From JAAGZL01 sp964628835 (GTDB lineage Bacteria > Pseudomonadota > Gammaproteobacteria > Chromatiales > Chromatiaceae): a DNA stretch of 16,860 nt. Below, in pieces: positions 1 through 7,044 of the stretch. A program made the position numbers and the translations under genes. Numbering within the stretch: the first letter of the stretch is position 1; every line of letters begins with the position of its first letter. The notes below the pieces were generated by a model. That model saw only the letters and a list, made by a program, of their open reading frames with translations, had not been told where the DNA came from and did not search any database. Where the stretch lies: positions 1-16,860 of the forward strand of contig CAZVME010000072.1 in assembly GCA_964628835.1 (NCBI GenBank). Reading direction: 5' to 3'.

Positions 1-125
1 AGGAGCACCTGCTCAGGGATAAATTGGGGAGAATACGTGACGTCCGGGCTGGACCAGACGGCTACCTATATATACTGACAGATGCCGCCAACGGCAAGCT
101 GGTACGGTTGGAGCCTGGCCCCTGA
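1..125 (+). CDS. PQQ-dependent sugar dehydrogenase, C-terminal end (partial)
   Basis: The frame starting at base 3 is open from the window edge to a TGA at 123-125 and gives 40 residues. It contains DVRAGPDGYLYILTD followed by NGKLVRLEP. This matches the last blade of soluble aldose-sugar dehydrogenases of the GSDH/YliI family, whose proteins typically end in a GPDG-YLY-LTD...G-LLRLEP motif. Family members are periplasmic, PQQ-binding beta-propellers that oxidise sugars. The catalytic and PQQ-binding residues lie upstream of the window, so activity cannot be judged. This is the only plus-strand gene seen, and it converges on the GFA-family gene with a gap of about 70 bp in which I see no clear terminator. 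Confidence 0.78.
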   Translation, partial: EHLLRDKLGRIRDVRAGPDGYLYILTDAANGKLVRLEPGP

Positions 126-195
126 TTCAATCAGATTGATGACTGTCAAAGATCGCAGCCGATACAGACCAAGAGACACTGCCAGCCCTCTACAG

Positions 196-624
196 CTAAC
201 TATTTTTTCTTTCCGGCAGCTCTTCATATCTGGGCAGTTCACTTGCGTCCTGGTACCAGCCGGCCCTAGAGCCCCAGAAGATATTTTGCATCGGTCTGAT
301 CTGAGGGTCACTGTCCAGAGTTCCAGCAGGAACAACCACCGCCTTTCCGCTCTGGGATATCCAAGGCATCGACGAACCGCAGCTGTTGCAGAATGAGGTA
401 GCGAAGTGCTTGGCCTCCTGTGGCTCAAACCTTCCCACCTGCTCTTCACCACTGAGCCATTGAAACTGATCCGGAGTCACCAGAAGATTGGCAGAATGGG
501 CGCTGCCGGTAAACTTTCTGCAACGCGAACAGTGACAGTATTGAAATATCCCCAGGTTGCCGGTCACTTGGTAGGAGACCTTGCCACACAGACATCGGCC
601 AACAACTGGGGTTGGTTCTGACAT
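196..624 (-). CDS. GFA-family (CENP-V/GFA domain) zinc-binding protein
   Basis: This 142-residue protein belongs to the glutathione-dependent formaldehyde-activating enzyme (GFA/CENP-V) fold family. It shows the full Cys set expected for the two zinc sites: CLCGKV at residues 12-17, CHCSRCR near 30-36, and FCNSCGSS near 78-85. The ATG is preceded by a good ribosome-binding site (AGGAGA, about 6 nt away). It begins 21 bp after the dsbB stop on the same strand, so the two are probably cotranscribed. Most members of this family lack demonstrated formaldehyde or glutathione activity, so a substrate should not be assigned. The zinc-fold family call is secure; the physiological role is unknown. Confidence 0.88.
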   Translation of the reverse strand: MSEPTPVVGRCLCGKVSYQVTGNLGIFQYCHCSRCRKFTGSAHSANLLVTPDQFQWLSGEEQVGRFEPQEAKHFATSFCNSCGSSMPWISQSGKAVVVPAGTLDSDPQIRPMQNIFWGSRAGWYQDASELPRYEELPERKNS

Positions 625-645
625 AACTGTTCTCCTGCAAATACC

Positions 646-1155
646 CTAGAAAAGATTCCGTGGCCGTCTGAACTCTGCCACCAGAACCACCAGCAGCACG
701 AGCAGATAGATGACATTTGCTATCACCATGGTCTGAGGCATGCTCAGCCCCAGGAACTGCCACTGGATATCTTCACAATAGCCGGTGGGATTGAACAGCC
801 AGGGTACCCAGCGATCCAGCGGCATCCAGGAGGGAAAATTGGCAACAAATTCACAACTTGAATTCCGTATCACTCCCACCTGTATCCCAGAGTGCTTGAG
901 GGATAGATAAAGTCCCCAGACCGCACCGCCTGCCCACAACATATAACCACTCAGGCGCAGCCACAACATGTTGGGATTAATATAACCAACCACACCGGCA
1001 AAAAAGATAATGGCTACAGAACAGCGCTCGTAAACACAGAGCACACAGGGTTCGAGCTGTAAAAAGTATTGGTAATAGAGGGCGGATAACTCTAGCCCCA
1101 GTGCACTGAGCGCCAGCATGAGCCATGCTGCCCTGGATTGATTTATTCTGATCAT
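646..1155 (-). CDS. dsbB: Disulfide bond formation protein DsbB
   Basis: This inner-membrane quinone reductase reoxidises DsbA. With the ATG start at 1155 it has 169 residues and four predicted membrane helices. The first periplasmic loop carries the CVLC redox pair (residues 37-40). The second carries a Cys in SSCEF (101) and another in GYCED (127), the same four-Cys arrangement as E. coli DsbB. EPCVLCVYER matches the family signature around the quinone-proximal site. The frame could be extended to GTG codons at 1161 and 1164, but none of the starts has a strong Shine-Dalgarno; I prefer ATG. No dsbA is visible. It lies downstream of the receiver gene by about 90 bp, enough for its own promoter, and leads into the GFA-family gene. 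Confidence 0.93.
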   Translation of the reverse strand: MIRINQSRAAWLMLALSALGLELSALYYQYFLQLEPCVLCVYERCSVAIIFFAGVVGYINPNMLWLRLSGYMLWAGGAVWGLYLSLKHSGIQVGVIRNSSCEFVANFPSWMPLDRWVPWLFNPTGYCEDIQWQFLGLSMPQTMVIANVIYLLVLLVVLVAEFRRPRNLF

Positions 1156-1228
1156 AGACACCACTATACCATTCTGACGAATAGCTATCTGTTTATATAA
1201 TTCTCAATACATAGACACCATTCTGGCT
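1153..1228. repeat. Imperfect direct repeat upstream of dsbB
   Basis: On the minus strand, CAGAATGGTGTCTATG (ending near 1211) recurs about 50 bp downstream as CAGAATGGT, an 8-base insertion (ATAGTGGT), then GTCTATG, ending at the dsbB ATG. The repeat sits in the short intergenic region between the receiver gene and dsbB. It may be a regulatory half-site pair or simply a small duplication. An AT-rich TATATAA lies between the copies and could belong to a promoter, but I cannot fix a -35. Confidence 0.35.
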
Positions 1229-1248
1229 CTAGTGTCTCTGGTTGGAGG

Positions 1249-1602
1249 CTATTTAACCAAGGTGCTTATGCGATCTTCAAAGTCTTCACCTACAGGTTTG
1301 GGGATGCAGTCATCGCAGCCGGATTTAATGGCCTTTTCACTATCCGCACTCATCACTGAGGCGGTGACTGCAACTATGATACCTCTGTAGCCTTTGTCAC
1401 GTAATGTCTGGGTTGCCTCATGCCCATCCATCACCGGCATATGCATATCCATCAAGATCAGATCATAATTGCCGACCATAGCCATATCCACCGCCTCCTG
1501 GCCGTTGACAGCCAGCTCGATGGTGTGACCCTGCAACTCCAGACGCATAGTCATCATACGAGCGATAAACTCGTCATCCTCAACCAATAAAATACTTGTC
1601 AT
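1249..1602 (-). CDS. Single-domain response regulator (CheY-like receiver)
   Basis: This 117-residue protein consists of one receiver domain and nothing else. The acidic pocket is E8-D9-D10, the phosphoacceptor is D52 (in LILMDMHMP), the switch Thr is T80 (VTAS) and the conserved Lys is K102 (PKPV). All catalytic positions are intact. There is no output domain, so it probably relays phosphate to the Hpt domain encoded two genes upstream or acts by protein binding. An AGGAG ribosome-binding site lies inside the last codons of the kinase gene, and the start is 3 bp after the kinase stop. This indicates translational coupling. It is the last gene of a three-gene signalling operon. Confidence 0.93.
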   Translation of the reverse strand: MTSILLVEDDEFIARMMTMRLELQGHTIELAVNGQEAVDMAMVGNYDLILMDMHMPVMDGHEATQTLRDKGYRGIIVAVTASVMSADSEKAIKSGCDDCIPKPVGEDFEDRISTLVK

Positions 1603-1605
1603 CCC

Positions 1606-3753
1606 TTACTCCTGCTGTTTTATGCTGAAGGTAAACCTGGTCCATTCACCATATTCACTTTCGACTTTGACCTCACCTCCATGCAGTTCCACCAGCCGTT
1701 TGGTGATGGCCAGACCCAGACCGGAACCACCTGCCTTTCTGGTGGATGAATCATCCACTTGGCGAAAAGCATCAAAGATATTTGGCAGATCATGCTCTGG
1801 TATGCCGATACCGGTATCCGCTACGCTAAATATGACACTGTCAGGTTCCTCCCTGGCGGTGATGCGAATCTCCCCCGCATGGGTAAACTTTAGCGCATTA
1901 CCTATCAGGTTAATCAGTACCTGCCGCAGCCGTTGCAGATCAACCGTCAACTTGAACTCTTCAGATTCAGTGTGCAGCTCTATCCCTTTATCATATGCAA
2001 GCTGCTTGAACCGCTTCTCCATCTCCGCAAGAATCGGGAGCACCTCTATCTGTTCTGGATGCAGGGTCATCTCTCCTGCTTCAATCTTGGATATATCCAG
2101 CAGATCGTTGATCAGCTCCAGCAGGTGCTGTCCGGTTATGTCCATATCCTCTGCGATCTGCACTATGCTCGTCGGCTCCGGCAGCTTCTCCCTGCTCTTC
2201 AGCATGGGAAGATAGCCCAGTATCACCGTAAGCGGTGTGCGCAACTCATGACTCATCACATTCAAAAATGCGGACTTATGTCTATTGGCCGCCTCTGCCT
2301 GGTATTTAGCCTCAATCAGTTTTTGCTCACTCTGTTTACGCTCTGTGATATCAGTGATAATGCCCACAAACGAGTTGGTATCGCTGGTATGCGCCTCACC
2401 CACCGCCAGTATCATAGGAAATACGGCGCCATCCTTGCGCAGCCCAACCACCTCACGTCCCATGCCAATTATTTTCTTTTTTCCAGTTGCCAGATGGTGG
2501 TCCAGATAGCCATCATGTTCAGACTGGTATGGCTCTGGCATCAACATTTTCACATTCTGCCCCATCACCTCATCCATGCTATAACCAAACATAATCTCCG
2601 CCGCAGGATTGAACATGGTAATCCCACCTTTATCATCTATGGTGATAATGGCGCTCACTGCATTTTCCAGGATGGCCTGCATCCGTGATTGACTGGTCTG
2701 AAGTTGATGGGTACGAGAACTGACCAACTCTTTGACACGCCTTCCACCGTTGGTAACTACGTACAGATAGGCGCCTAACAGCAGGGTGAGGATGATACCG
2801 ATAAGCAGCGTAGTCCAGTGGGTGATATCACGATGCTTGGCCAGAAACTCTGGAGTAGCTTCTGAGGTAAGGGTCCAGTTACGCCCGGCAAAGGTTATCT
2901 CCCGCGAGATCTTCCAGTGGCTGTTATCTCCCGTCTGTACCGATGTAAGATTTTTCCTATCATACAGCTGCACCCGATTATCAGCGTCAGTTGTATCACT
3001 CACCTTGATCAATAACAATCCAAGATCACTCTCTCCCTGTTGAATCACCGAATCCACCAGATCACCTATACGAAACACCCCCAGTGAGAAGCCTAATAAA
3101 GTAGTCGTTTCACTGTTTGTTGCAGATGCCGCCTGTTTGAAGATGGGGGCAAAGATAAGAAAGCCCTGCTGCTTTGCCTTCTCCTGCACCAGGGTGATAC
3201 TAGCTGTAGCCTGCATGCTGCCGGTTTCTCTGGCCTTAACCAGACTTGCCAGACGTTTTGGATTGGAGCCAAGATCAAACCCCAACGCGGACTCATTTCC
3301 TCGCAGTGGCTCCAGATAAAACACGGGAAAGTACTCCGGACGCTTGGATACCGGCACCATTTTGCCTGCGGCATTCTGCTCACGAACGCGAAAATCACGA
3401 TAGCCATCTTTAGCTGCCCGGGACTCAAACTCAGCACGTTCTGCCAGCGGCACCCGAGGAATCCACTCCAGCGCCTGAATACTCGGGTATTTTTTCAGAT
3501 AATCCTGCACATAGACCTTAAACTCACCTCGATCTACATGGGTTGACGCCAGAAACAGGCGCTCTATGCCTGCCAGGTTCTCCTGATTTATTTCCAGGGC
3601 CTTGACCAGGGCATCTCCTGTCTGCTGTGTAAGCCGCTCCTGTTCTACCAGAATATGACGATCCTGTAGGGTCAAGGTCATATGAAACGCCAGAAAGCTG
3701 AGTAACGACCCTACAATAAAAATAACCAGGAAGATTAGGCGAGCAGAATTCAT
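1606..3753 (-). CDS. CHASE-PAS sensor histidine kinase with FixL-like PAS domain
   Basis: This is a 715-residue membrane histidine kinase. Membrane helix 1 lies near residues 6-27, and a periplasmic CHASE-type sensor (motifs WIPR, PVFYLEP, GFDLGS) spans about 70-230. Membrane helix 2 lies near 313-335, PAS spans 353-475, HisKA has H502 in SHELRTPL, and HATPase_c has N615/N619, D647-G-G and GSGLGLAI near 675-682. PAS residues 406-436 read MPEPYQSEHDGY then IIGMGREV, the pattern of rhizobial FixL. H413 aligns with the FixL haem ligand (His200 in B. japonicum) and R433 with its distal Arg220. This suggests dual input: a periplasmic ligand plus cytoplasmic haem/oxygen or redox. It lacks its own receiver, and the neighbouring genes supply three. 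The start is supported by GGGA upstream. Confidence 0.93.
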   Translation of the reverse strand: MNSARLIFLVIFIVGSLLSFLAFHMTLTLQDRHILVEQERLTQQTGDALVKALEINQENLAGIERLFLASTHVDRGEFKVYVQDYLKKYPSIQALEWIPRVPLAERAEFESRAAKDGYRDFRVREQNAAGKMVPVSKRPEYFPVFYLEPLRGNESALGFDLGSNPKRLASLVKARETGSMQATASITLVQEKAKQQGFLIFAPIFKQAASATNSETTTLLGFSLGVFRIGDLVDSVIQQGESDLGLLLIKVSDTTDADNRVQLYDRKNLTSVQTGDNSHWKISREITFAGRNWTLTSEATPEFLAKHRDITHWTTLLIGIILTLLLGAYLYVVTNGGRRVKELVSSRTHQLQTSQSRMQAILENAVSAIITIDDKGGITMFNPAAEIMFGYSMDEVMGQNVKMLMPEPYQSEHDGYLDHHLATGKKKIIGMGREVVGLRKDGAVFPMILAVGEAHTSDTNSFVGIITDITERKQSEQKLIEAKYQAEAANRHKSAFLNVMSHELRTPLTVILGYLPMLKSREKLPEPTSIVQIAEDMDITGQHLLELINDLLDISKIEAGEMTLHPEQIEVLPILAEMEKRFKQLAYDKGIELHTESEEFKLTVDLQRLRQVLINLIGNALKFTHAGEIRITAREEPDSVIFSVADTGIGIPEHDLPNIFDAFRQVDDSSTRKAGGSGLGLAITKRLVELHGGEVKVESEYGEWTRFTFSIKQQE

Positions 3754-3765
3754 AACTAAGTCCCT

Positions 3766-5427
3766 TTATATGGGCTTTGGCTGAAATATACAGACTTTAT
3801 TGCGCCCACAGCTCTTGGCTTGATACAGGGCCTCATCCGCCTCAGACACCAAACGCTCCAACTCCAAGCAACTCCTGGAGACAGCAACACCTGCACTTAG
3901 GCTCAGAGAAAACTCTTTATTCTTTTCCAGGTTTTGCAGTTGGGCGAAGCGCAGCCGCATCTCATCAATTAATTCAAACGCCGTATCCACATTTGTATTC
4001 GGCAAGATAACTCCAAACTCATCCCCACCATAGCGACCGATCTGATCAGTCTTGCGTAGACGTTCCCGCAGCAGGCGCGCCAACGACTTCAGGGCCCAGT
4101 CGCCCGCCTGGTGTCCAAAGTTGTCATTTACCTGTTTGAATTTATCTATATCCAGCATCACGTAGCACAGTTCCTGCCCATGGCGCCTACAGCGCGCCAG
4201 TTCGGTCTCCAAATGCAGCTTCAGTGTTATGTGATTCAACAGCCCGGTCAAACTATCGTGGTACATCAAACGGCCCAGGGTTCTGGCACGCTCGATCCTG
4301 ATCCTGACTGCACTAACCATGTGAGTATCGGATATGGGCTTCTGCAGAAAATCATCTCCCTGCTCCAGAGTCTGTGACTGGACGTCCAGGTTGGTCTCAC
4401 TGGAGAGGAATACTATGGGTAGACTGAAATAGCGTTTATGCTGGCGGATTACCTGGGCTACCTCTGCCCCGGTTGTTTCCCCTAGATAGAGATCCATGAT
4501 GATAAGTTCCGGACTGAAGCTGTTTAGTATCTGCAAAATATTGTTGGGGCTGGTGATGCTCTGGACATCTATGCCGGCCTGACTCAGGACCAGAGAGTAA
4601 TGCTGTCCCAAATCCAGTTCATCATCCACCACCAATACCCGGAACGGCTCTTGCTGTTCTATCTTGGTAAGACGCTCCAATTGATCCAACAACACGGATA
4701 TTTCCAGTGGTTTTTCAATATAGGCCACGCCACCAGCACGAACTGATGCCAGACGCGACTCCCAGTCACTACGACTGGAGATAAAGATGATTGGCGGTGG
4801 GTCAGCCAGAATCTGTTTTACTCCTTCAGCCAGTTCAGCCCCGGCTATATTGCCCTCTGGTAGCACCATATCCAGAATGAGAATATCCGGCCTTTGGTCA
4901 TGGATAGCCTGAGCCGCCATGGTGGCATCAGTAAACAACGAGGCCTCATAACCGAAATGGGCCAACTGGGTAGAGATCTCTTTACCTTGCTCCAGATCAT
5001 CCTCAACAATATACACTAGCGGCTGCGTTTCAATTTTAGAATCGGCAATCGTTGGGTGTCTGTCCATGATCATACTGGGCAAATCCTTATCTGGCCCGGC
5101 ATCCACCAGTTGCCTAATCTGCTCCACCACTTCCAGAAGCAGTGAAATATTCTTGGCATCCGGGACAGTTTTGCTTTCCAGATACCCCTTAAGCAGCTCC
5201 TCCATATAACGTGACCGGTTAGTCAGGTGATTGAACCCAAAGGTTCCAGCAGAACCAGATAGCTTATGAATACAGTGATATGCGCTGCTGAGATCCTGAG
5301 AGTTGCAGTTGGGGTTTGCCAGCGACTCCAGGCCAGTCTCAACTTCATCCAGGCGCTGAGACAGTTTGGCCGAGTACTCATCGCGCAGTTGTTGCAACTG
5401 TTTTCTGGTCTCTTCCAGATCAGGCAT
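3766..5427 (-). CDS. Hpt-REC-REC-GGDEF diguanylate cyclase
   Basis: This cytoplasmic protein of 553 residues is the first gene of the phosphorelay operon. Domain order from the ATG at 5427 is Hpt (H54 in HCIHKLSGSAG), receiver 1 (D186, K239), receiver 2 (D312, K363) and GGDEF (RYGGDEF near 465-471). An intact product-inhibition I-site, R458-K-T-D461, sits exactly five residues before GGDEF, so a catalytically active, feedback-inhibited cyclic-di-GMP synthase is expected. No EAL domain is present. The frame can be extended to a TTG at 5508, but only the ATG has a Shine-Dalgarno (GGGAG, 8 nt upstream), so the shorter form is preferred. It ends 12 bp before the kinase. The Hpt, two receivers and separate receiver suggest a multi-step relay controlling c-di-GMP output. 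Confidence 0.92.
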   Translation of the reverse strand: MPDLEETRKQLQQLRDEYSAKLSQRLDEVETGLESLANPNCNSQDLSSAYHCIHKLSGSAGTFGFNHLTNRSRYMEELLKGYLESKTVPDAKNISLLLEVVEQIRQLVDAGPDKDLPSMIMDRHPTIADSKIETQPLVYIVEDDLEQGKEISTQLAHFGYEASLFTDATMAAQAIHDQRPDILILDMVLPEGNIAGAELAEGVKQILADPPPIIFISSRSDWESRLASVRAGGVAYIEKPLEISVLLDQLERLTKIEQQEPFRVLVVDDELDLGQHYSLVLSQAGIDVQSITSPNNILQILNSFSPELIIMDLYLGETTGAEVAQVIRQHKRYFSLPIVFLSSETNLDVQSQTLEQGDDFLQKPISDTHMVSAVRIRIERARTLGRLMYHDSLTGLLNHITLKLHLETELARCRRHGQELCYVMLDIDKFKQVNDNFGHQAGDWALKSLARLLRERLRKTDQIGRYGGDEFGVILPNTNVDTAFELIDEMRLRFAQLQNLEKNKEFSLSLSAGVAVSRSCLELERLVSEADEALYQAKSCGRNKVCIFQPKPI

Positions 5428-5643
5428 ACCGCTTCTCCCAAAGTACTTGGCGCTAGTAGGTTCAGAATTAGTTTCGTTAATTGGTTCTGTTATTCTTGCA
5501 AGTGACAATCAGATCACACACCGCTGATGTACAAACTTTTAATTGGATGAAGGGATAAATCAGAAACAGCCATCCCTCGCCGGCTTCTTGTGCACCTGCC
5601 CCTCACCTACAGTATAAGACGCGGTTTGATACAGAGATATAAA

Positions 5644-6354
5644 TTAGTTGGCCAGCGCCAAACGCCTACGGTTTTGTTTAAAGAAGCCCAGCACTTTTTT
5701 CACATAATTCTGGGTTTCCGGGTAAGGAGGAATCTCGTTACCGTATTTCTTAACCGTCTTCTCACCGGCATTGTATGCCGCCAGCGCAAGTTTGATATTG
5801 TTGTTGTACTTGGTGAGAAGCTTTCGCAGATAGCGCGCTCCACCTTCCAGGTTTGACTTGGGGTCACGCCTGTCAGCCACACCAAAACGACTGGCTGTAT
5901 GTGGCATCAACTGCATCAGGCCAATGGCCCCGGCCCTGGATACCGCATTTGGATCATAGGCCGACTCCGCCTTTACCACCGCGTGCAGCAGTTCTGGATA
6001 GAGTCTGGACTTGCGAGCTACGTCATCAATCATATCCGAGTAGAGCGCCCGATTGGTGTGGATGGATTTTACATCCAGTTGCGGCTTAATGGATGAACGC
6101 CGTGGTTGGGTGATATGAATGCCATTCGGCGCATTCAGGCGGACGGTTTGACTGACCGAGGATTTTGTCGGGGACCAACTAGGCTTCATATCCGCCAGAA
6201 TCTGCTGTTTATGCCATACCAGCTGATATGCGCCCTTCACCGGTTTGTCGGTAAAAAGCACCTCACCGCCAGGACTTACATACTTGTAAAAATCAGCATA
6301 CAGCGGCATGGATGCCAGCAACATCGCAGCGATTAATGACGTTTTTTTGGCCAT
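5644..6354 (-). CDS. Periplasmic lytic transglycosylase with N-terminal DUF4124-like segment
   Basis: With the ATG at 6354 the protein has 236 residues. It starts with a clean signal peptide (MAKK, a hydrophobic stretch, cleavage after LYA). A short DUF4124-like segment follows (DFYKYVSPGGEVLFTDKP). The SLT domain covers about 105-225, with catalytic E130 in VVKAESAYDP, then GAIGLMQLMP, ALAAYNAGE and YVKKVL. These are the four landmarks of family 1 lytic transglycosylases. Such enzymes cleave peptidoglycan to 1,6-anhydro-muropeptides. An upstream ATG at 6375 would add seven residues (including two Cys) before the signal peptide and is less likely. The gene stands alone, about 105 bp downstream of the YchJ-like gene, and probably has its own promoter. 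Confidence 0.9.
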   Translation of the reverse strand: MAKKTSLIAAMLLASMPLYADFYKYVSPGGEVLFTDKPVKGAYQLVWHKQQILADMKPSWSPTKSSVSQTVRLNAPNGIHITQPRRSSIKPQLDVKSIHTNRALYSDMIDDVARKSRLYPELLHAVVKAESAYDPNAVSRAGAIGLMQLMPHTASRFGVADRRDPKSNLEGGARYLRKLLTKYNNNIKLALAAYNAGEKTVKKYGNEIPPYPETQNYVKKVLGFFKQNRRRLALAN

Positions 6355-6380
6355 CTGTTGGCAAGTTAAACACATTTAAA

Positions 6381-6450
6381 TAGACACCAGGCTTCAGCTT
6401 GTCTACTTAAGTTAGACTATTTACATTAAATTGCAAGCATAACAGTCTAA
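6381..6450. repeat. Cluster of TAGAC/GTCTA half-sites upstream of lytic transglycosylase
   Basis: Four copies of TAGAC or its complement occur at 6381-6385, 6401-6405, 6413-6417 and 6445-6449. Two pairs form inverted repeats. TTAGACT (6412-6418) pairs with AGTCTAA (6444-6450), a perfect 7-bp match. GTCTA (6401) pairs with TAGAC (6413) around CTTAAG. The cluster lies just upstream of the transglycosylase start and may be an operator, but no known regulator matches by eye. Confidence 0.35.
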
Positions 6451-6479
6451 TTTTGCAGTGTTTTCGTATTTAACGACTA

Positions 6480-6965
6480 TTACCCACAACACTTCTTGTA
6501 TTTTTTACCACTGCCACAGGGACAGGGGTCATTCCGGCCCACCTTGGGTTGATCCTTTACAAAGGTCTCTGCCTTTGGGGTGTCGCCGTCCATGTAGTAC
6601 CAGCGTCCTGCATCTCTTCTAAAGCGACTGATCTCATGATGATTGCGCACCACACCCTGATCCCGATAGCTCACGACGAACTCCACCTGGCCTTCATCGT
6701 CCCCCTCTGCGCCATCCTGGGTGGAACGTATCTCCAGCCCCATCCAGTCTGCACTTTCCGCCCAACGCCGGGTGGCGGCAATATCATGGTCAGCACGATG
6801 ATCCGGATGCAGTGACTCTGACAGATAATCTATCTCACCACACACATATGCACTGTAGCGCGAGCGCATCAGCGCCTCTGCGGTCGCCGCCGGTTTCTCT
6901 CCCGACAACACGGGACCACAGCAGTTAGCGAAATCCAGGTCTGAATTACAGTGACATTTGGCCAT
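6480..6965 (-). CDS. YchJ-like SEC-C motif protein
   Basis: This is a 161-residue cytoplasmic protein with cysteine motifs at both ends. CHCNSDLDFANCCG lies near residues 4-17, and a canonical SEC-C motif NDPCPCGSGKKYKKCCG forms the C terminus. The middle, including AEALMRSRYSAYV and the following WYYMDGD region, is the YchJ/UPF0225 NTF2-like fold. SEC-C motifs bind zinc, and in SecA the same motif contacts SecB and ribosomes. The function of YchJ proteins is not established. GAGGGG upstream of the ATG is a good ribosome-binding site. It is about 80 bp downstream of pckG. Confidence 0.9.
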   Translation of the reverse strand: MAKCHCNSDLDFANCCGPVLSGEKPAATAEALMRSRYSAYVCGEIDYLSESLHPDHRADHDIAATRRWAESADWMGLEIRSTQDGAEGDDEGQVEFVVSYRDQGVVRNHHEISRFRRDAGRWYYMDGDTPKAETFVKDQPKVGRNDPCPCGSGKKYKKCCG

Positions 6966-7044
6966 TTGTTACCCCTCTATTCCAACGAGCTGAAGAGCTT
7001 AGCACGGAGTTAGGGGAAAGGGTCAATTTCAAATGACATCTGAG

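Noticed and set aside
5428..5508. Extension of the Hpt-GGDEF protein to a TTG start
   Set aside because: There is no ribosome-binding site before the TTG, while the ATG at 5427 has GGGAG at good spacing and begins just before the Hpt domain.
5551..5577. Inverted repeat AGGGAT/ATCCCT downstream of the lytic transglycosylase
   Set aside because: A 6-bp stem with a 15-nt loop and no T-run is too weak to call a terminator.
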